Source: Asterias rubens (lineage: Eukaryota > Echinodermata > Asteroidea > Forcipulatida > Asteriidae). Taken from it: DNA of 64,000 bases. The number at the start of each line of letters is the position of its first letter. Position 1 is the stretch's first letter. Shown here piece after piece: positions 61,530-64,000 of this stretch. The translations under genes were made by a program, and so were the position numbers. The DNA is taken from positions 186,001 through 250,000 of the forward strand of contig NC_047073.1 of assembly GCF_902459465.1 (NCBI RefSeq), in the 5' to 3' direction. The notes beneath the pieces were generated by a model that did no database searches, was not told the origin of the DNA, and was given only the letters and a program-made list of their open reading frames with translations.

Positions 61530-63877
61530 CTAAACATCAAATGACAAGTATGTCCTAATATTCTCCGGGCATTCCTTGACTTCAAGCATGAGTGAACTGC
61601 CGCTACCCTTGATGGCCAACACAACATCCCGGTGCGTTTTGCCTTCCATCGTCTCGCCATTTACGCTAACAATGTTATCACCAACCTGAACACAACAGAA
61701 GTTTACACTTTCAATTTAGAAAGAGGGTTATCAAGTAATTGGGATTTAATATTTGTATTTTATCATCAAGGGTTTCAAAATAATAAGGTTTCTTAATCTT
61801 TGAAACTCCACATAATTCAGATCCGTAGTGCCAATTGGATTATTAATAATAATAAAAAAGTGAAATGCAACAAAACAAGGTTAGGGTTATCTTACCTTGA
61901 TGACACCTGTGCTCTCTATCAGACCACCCGGATCGATATCAGTGATCAGTACCGGAAGTAATCCAATAGGGCTCTTGACCCCTCCAGCTATCGATATCCC
62001 TAAACCTGAAGGACCCGGATGTACAACCACCTAATATATAGAATAAGTATCGAACACAGATCGTTATGAAGAGATAAGTATGATCTCGGAACCATCTCGG
62101 AACAAACCAGCAGCATTCCAAGTAGTTAAAAACAAAAATGTCAATTGTTAAAGGCAGTGGACACTACTGGTAATTACTCAAAATAATCATTAGCGTAAAA
62201 CTTTACTTGGTAACGAGCAATGGAGAGCTGTTGATAGTATAAAACATTGAGATAACGGCTCCCTCTGAAGTGACGTTGTTTTCGAGATATATTGATTTCG
62301 AGACCTCAGATTTAGAATTTGAGGTCTCGAAATCAACCATTAAAAGCAAACAACTTCGTGATGACAAGTGTGTTTTTTATTTAATTATTATCTCGCACCG
62401 ATTGAGTTCAAATTTGTACAGGCTTGTTCTTTTATGCATAAGTTGAGATACAGCAAGTGAGAAGACATTTACCAATAGTGTCCACTGTCTTTAAAAATAA
62501 GAACTTCATTTTGAAAAGCGCGCGACCTCATTGCTTTTTTTAGAAGAAAAATAAATGCTCTGACAAGAAACTTTTGCATTATTATCGGTCCTCAGCATAA
62601 TATTGGGATTGGTGAACACTGATTTATTTCATTTAATTCAATGGCTCACAGTATAACAAATATGAGAAGTTTTACTGATCGCTTACGTTTGCTTGTTGAT
62701 TTGTTATTGTTTTTCATTATAGGAGAGAATTAATAAATAAAAACATACGATGTTATATAAGTTTGACTGAGATCAGTTTCAATGGAGTTTTATGTTTCTT
62801 GAGTATATCGGAGGAGAAGTAAAGTATTGATTGATTAAGAAACAAATATCGTCTTTTATTTATAATAAATTTTACATTGGTTGGTTTATTAAAACATTAA
62901 AAAGGAATTTACTGTATGGCAACCACCGATGGGTTGAACTGCACGGATAATATATAAAAGTTTCTTTAAAAAGTAGCTAAAACGTTAAAACACACTATAG
63001 GTGAGCAAGATTTATACAAAATAAAAACACCAAACAAACAGCCAGCACTAAACCAAAAAGAATGAGACTTAAAAACGTAATCAAAGGGACACATCGTGCC
63101 TAGAAAACCCCATTAAAATCCATTCAGACCAACAACTTGTAATTAAGAATTCCACTTTCCCTGTAAGTTTGTTTGATATTCTATGAGAAAAATCTACATA
63201 CCTTACGAGTTACAGGTAGGTCAAGTCGTTCGTCATCCTTGTCACCAGAAATAGATGAACGTGCTGAGGCAGATGTTCCCGAACAAGAAGGCACATCCAC
63301 ATCAGATGCATTGTCTTCAGATGAGACAATAGAGTGTGGGTCTTGGTAAACGTCTTCGATAGTTGGAGAAGTACTTCTCCGTGAAGACTTCTTAGAAGCT
63401 CTAATTACAGACATGCATACATAGTGATCTGTTTCACTAGATGGAGGATCTTGTTTTCTGGCTGCCGATTTAGCATTCTTTATATCAGCCATGGTCACAT
63501 AAGCTGGATCTTACGTTTCAAAAAGACAATTGATTAAGGAGGGCTGTTATACAAATCACGGAATAATACTTCTAACGTGTTTATGCGTGACAGAAGCTTA
63601 AGTTTTGGCAAGTGCAAAAAATAATTGTTAGCATAAAAACCTACTTGGTAACGAGAGAGCTGTTGATTATACAACATTGTAAGAAACGGCTCCCTCGGAA
63701 GTAACGTAGTTTTTGAGAAAGTGTGTGTTGTTGGTGTGTTTTGTTATTTAGCTGTTACATTGCTGCGTTGGCGTTTATTTGCTCCCTACAAAAGAAACAT
63801 GTTTATGGCTGAATTTGTTTCGTTCATTTCGTATCAAACAATATTGGAGCAAGAAACTACTAAAACTTACCTTCCAT
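61530..63877 (-). CDS. Small single-PDZ-domain protein
   Basis: Exons: 63871-63877 (ATG plus 4 nt), 63202-63503, 61896-62030 and 61530-61685 (stop TAG 61530-61532), giving 600 nt and 199 aa. Residues 1-100 are Ser-rich, acidic and probably disordered. Residues about 101-190 form a PDZ domain: the carboxylate-binding loop is GLGISIAGG, followed by LPVLITDIDPGGLIESTG and VGDNIVSVNGETMEGKTHRDVV. PDZ domains bind C-terminal peptides of partners at membranes and junctions. The C-terminus SFDV could be a class II PDZ ligand, so self-association is possible (inference). The tiny first coding exon is suggested by an in-frame join (ATG GAA G|CT TAT GTG ACC ATG); if wrong, translation starts at 63492. 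I cannot name an orthologue. Confidence 0.8.
62148..62494. mobile_element. TTAA-flanked palindromic MITE (family A)
   Basis: TTAAAGGCAGTGGACACTAC at the left and AGTGTCCACTGTCTTTAA at the right, with inner hairpin TTCGAGACCTCAGATT. It lies in the PDZ gene's intron. Confidence 0.8.
63610..63725. mobile_element. Family A MITE, left part only
   Basis: CTACTTGGTAACGAGAGAGC, AAGAAACGGCTCCCTCGGAA and TAACGTAGTTTTTGAGAAAG. It lies in the PDZ gene's first intron. Confidence 0.65.
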
Positions 63878-64000
63878 AGTGAGTTCGCAACCTAAAAACC
63901 TCCTTCATTCAATGATGTATTGGTCCCACAAGGAAATAACGTTAGAAATTTAAAGCCTTCTCCTTCCTCAAAATGTCCCAGATTAGTTTATAGATTCCTG

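Overview
The window is nuclear DNA from an intron-rich animal genome. Four spliced genes sit among many short palindromic transposons, tRNA-derived SINEs and minisatellites. The genes are animal-type, and the repeat families look like those I associate with echinoderms, probably a starfish. The lineage call is inference from memory, not from a search. There are no bacterial features.

Layout. (1) About 2400-9858, minus strand: the 5' part of a coiled-coil protein gene of unknown identity, running off the left edge. (2) 14438-46854, minus strand: a complete 31-exon RIC1 gene. RIC1 is a subunit of the RIC1-RGP1 exchange factor for RAB6A at the Golgi. The exon lengths sum to 4305 nt, an intact frame of 1434 codons plus stop, and every junction I placed keeps phase. 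(3) 48566-56539, plus strand, divergent from RIC1 across a 1.7 kb gap: a dynein light chain of the Tctex1 family (DYNLT5/TCTEX1D1-like). It has two shared 3' coding exons and four candidate alternative first coding exons, each ending in the same phase. (4) 61530-63877, minus strand: a small protein with one PDZ domain, about 199 aa. The genes show no evident pathway link.

Between and inside the genes are at least six families of short palindromic elements. These include a TTAA-flanked family with more than ten copies and a 132-bp element with 8-9 bp target duplications. There are two kinds of tRNA-headed SINE, two LINE fragments and a 665-bp foldback element with an 8-bp target duplication. 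About fifteen minisatellites have units of 13 to 134 bp. Several clearly grew out of a piece of a transposon.

Most interesting: in three different genes a minisatellite has duplicated the 3' end of a coding exon together with its 5' splice site, giving rows of identical donors. A 50-unit, 54-bp array in a RIC1 intron varies essentially only at its single CpG. The longest open frames in the window are artefacts of minisatellites whose unit lacks stops.
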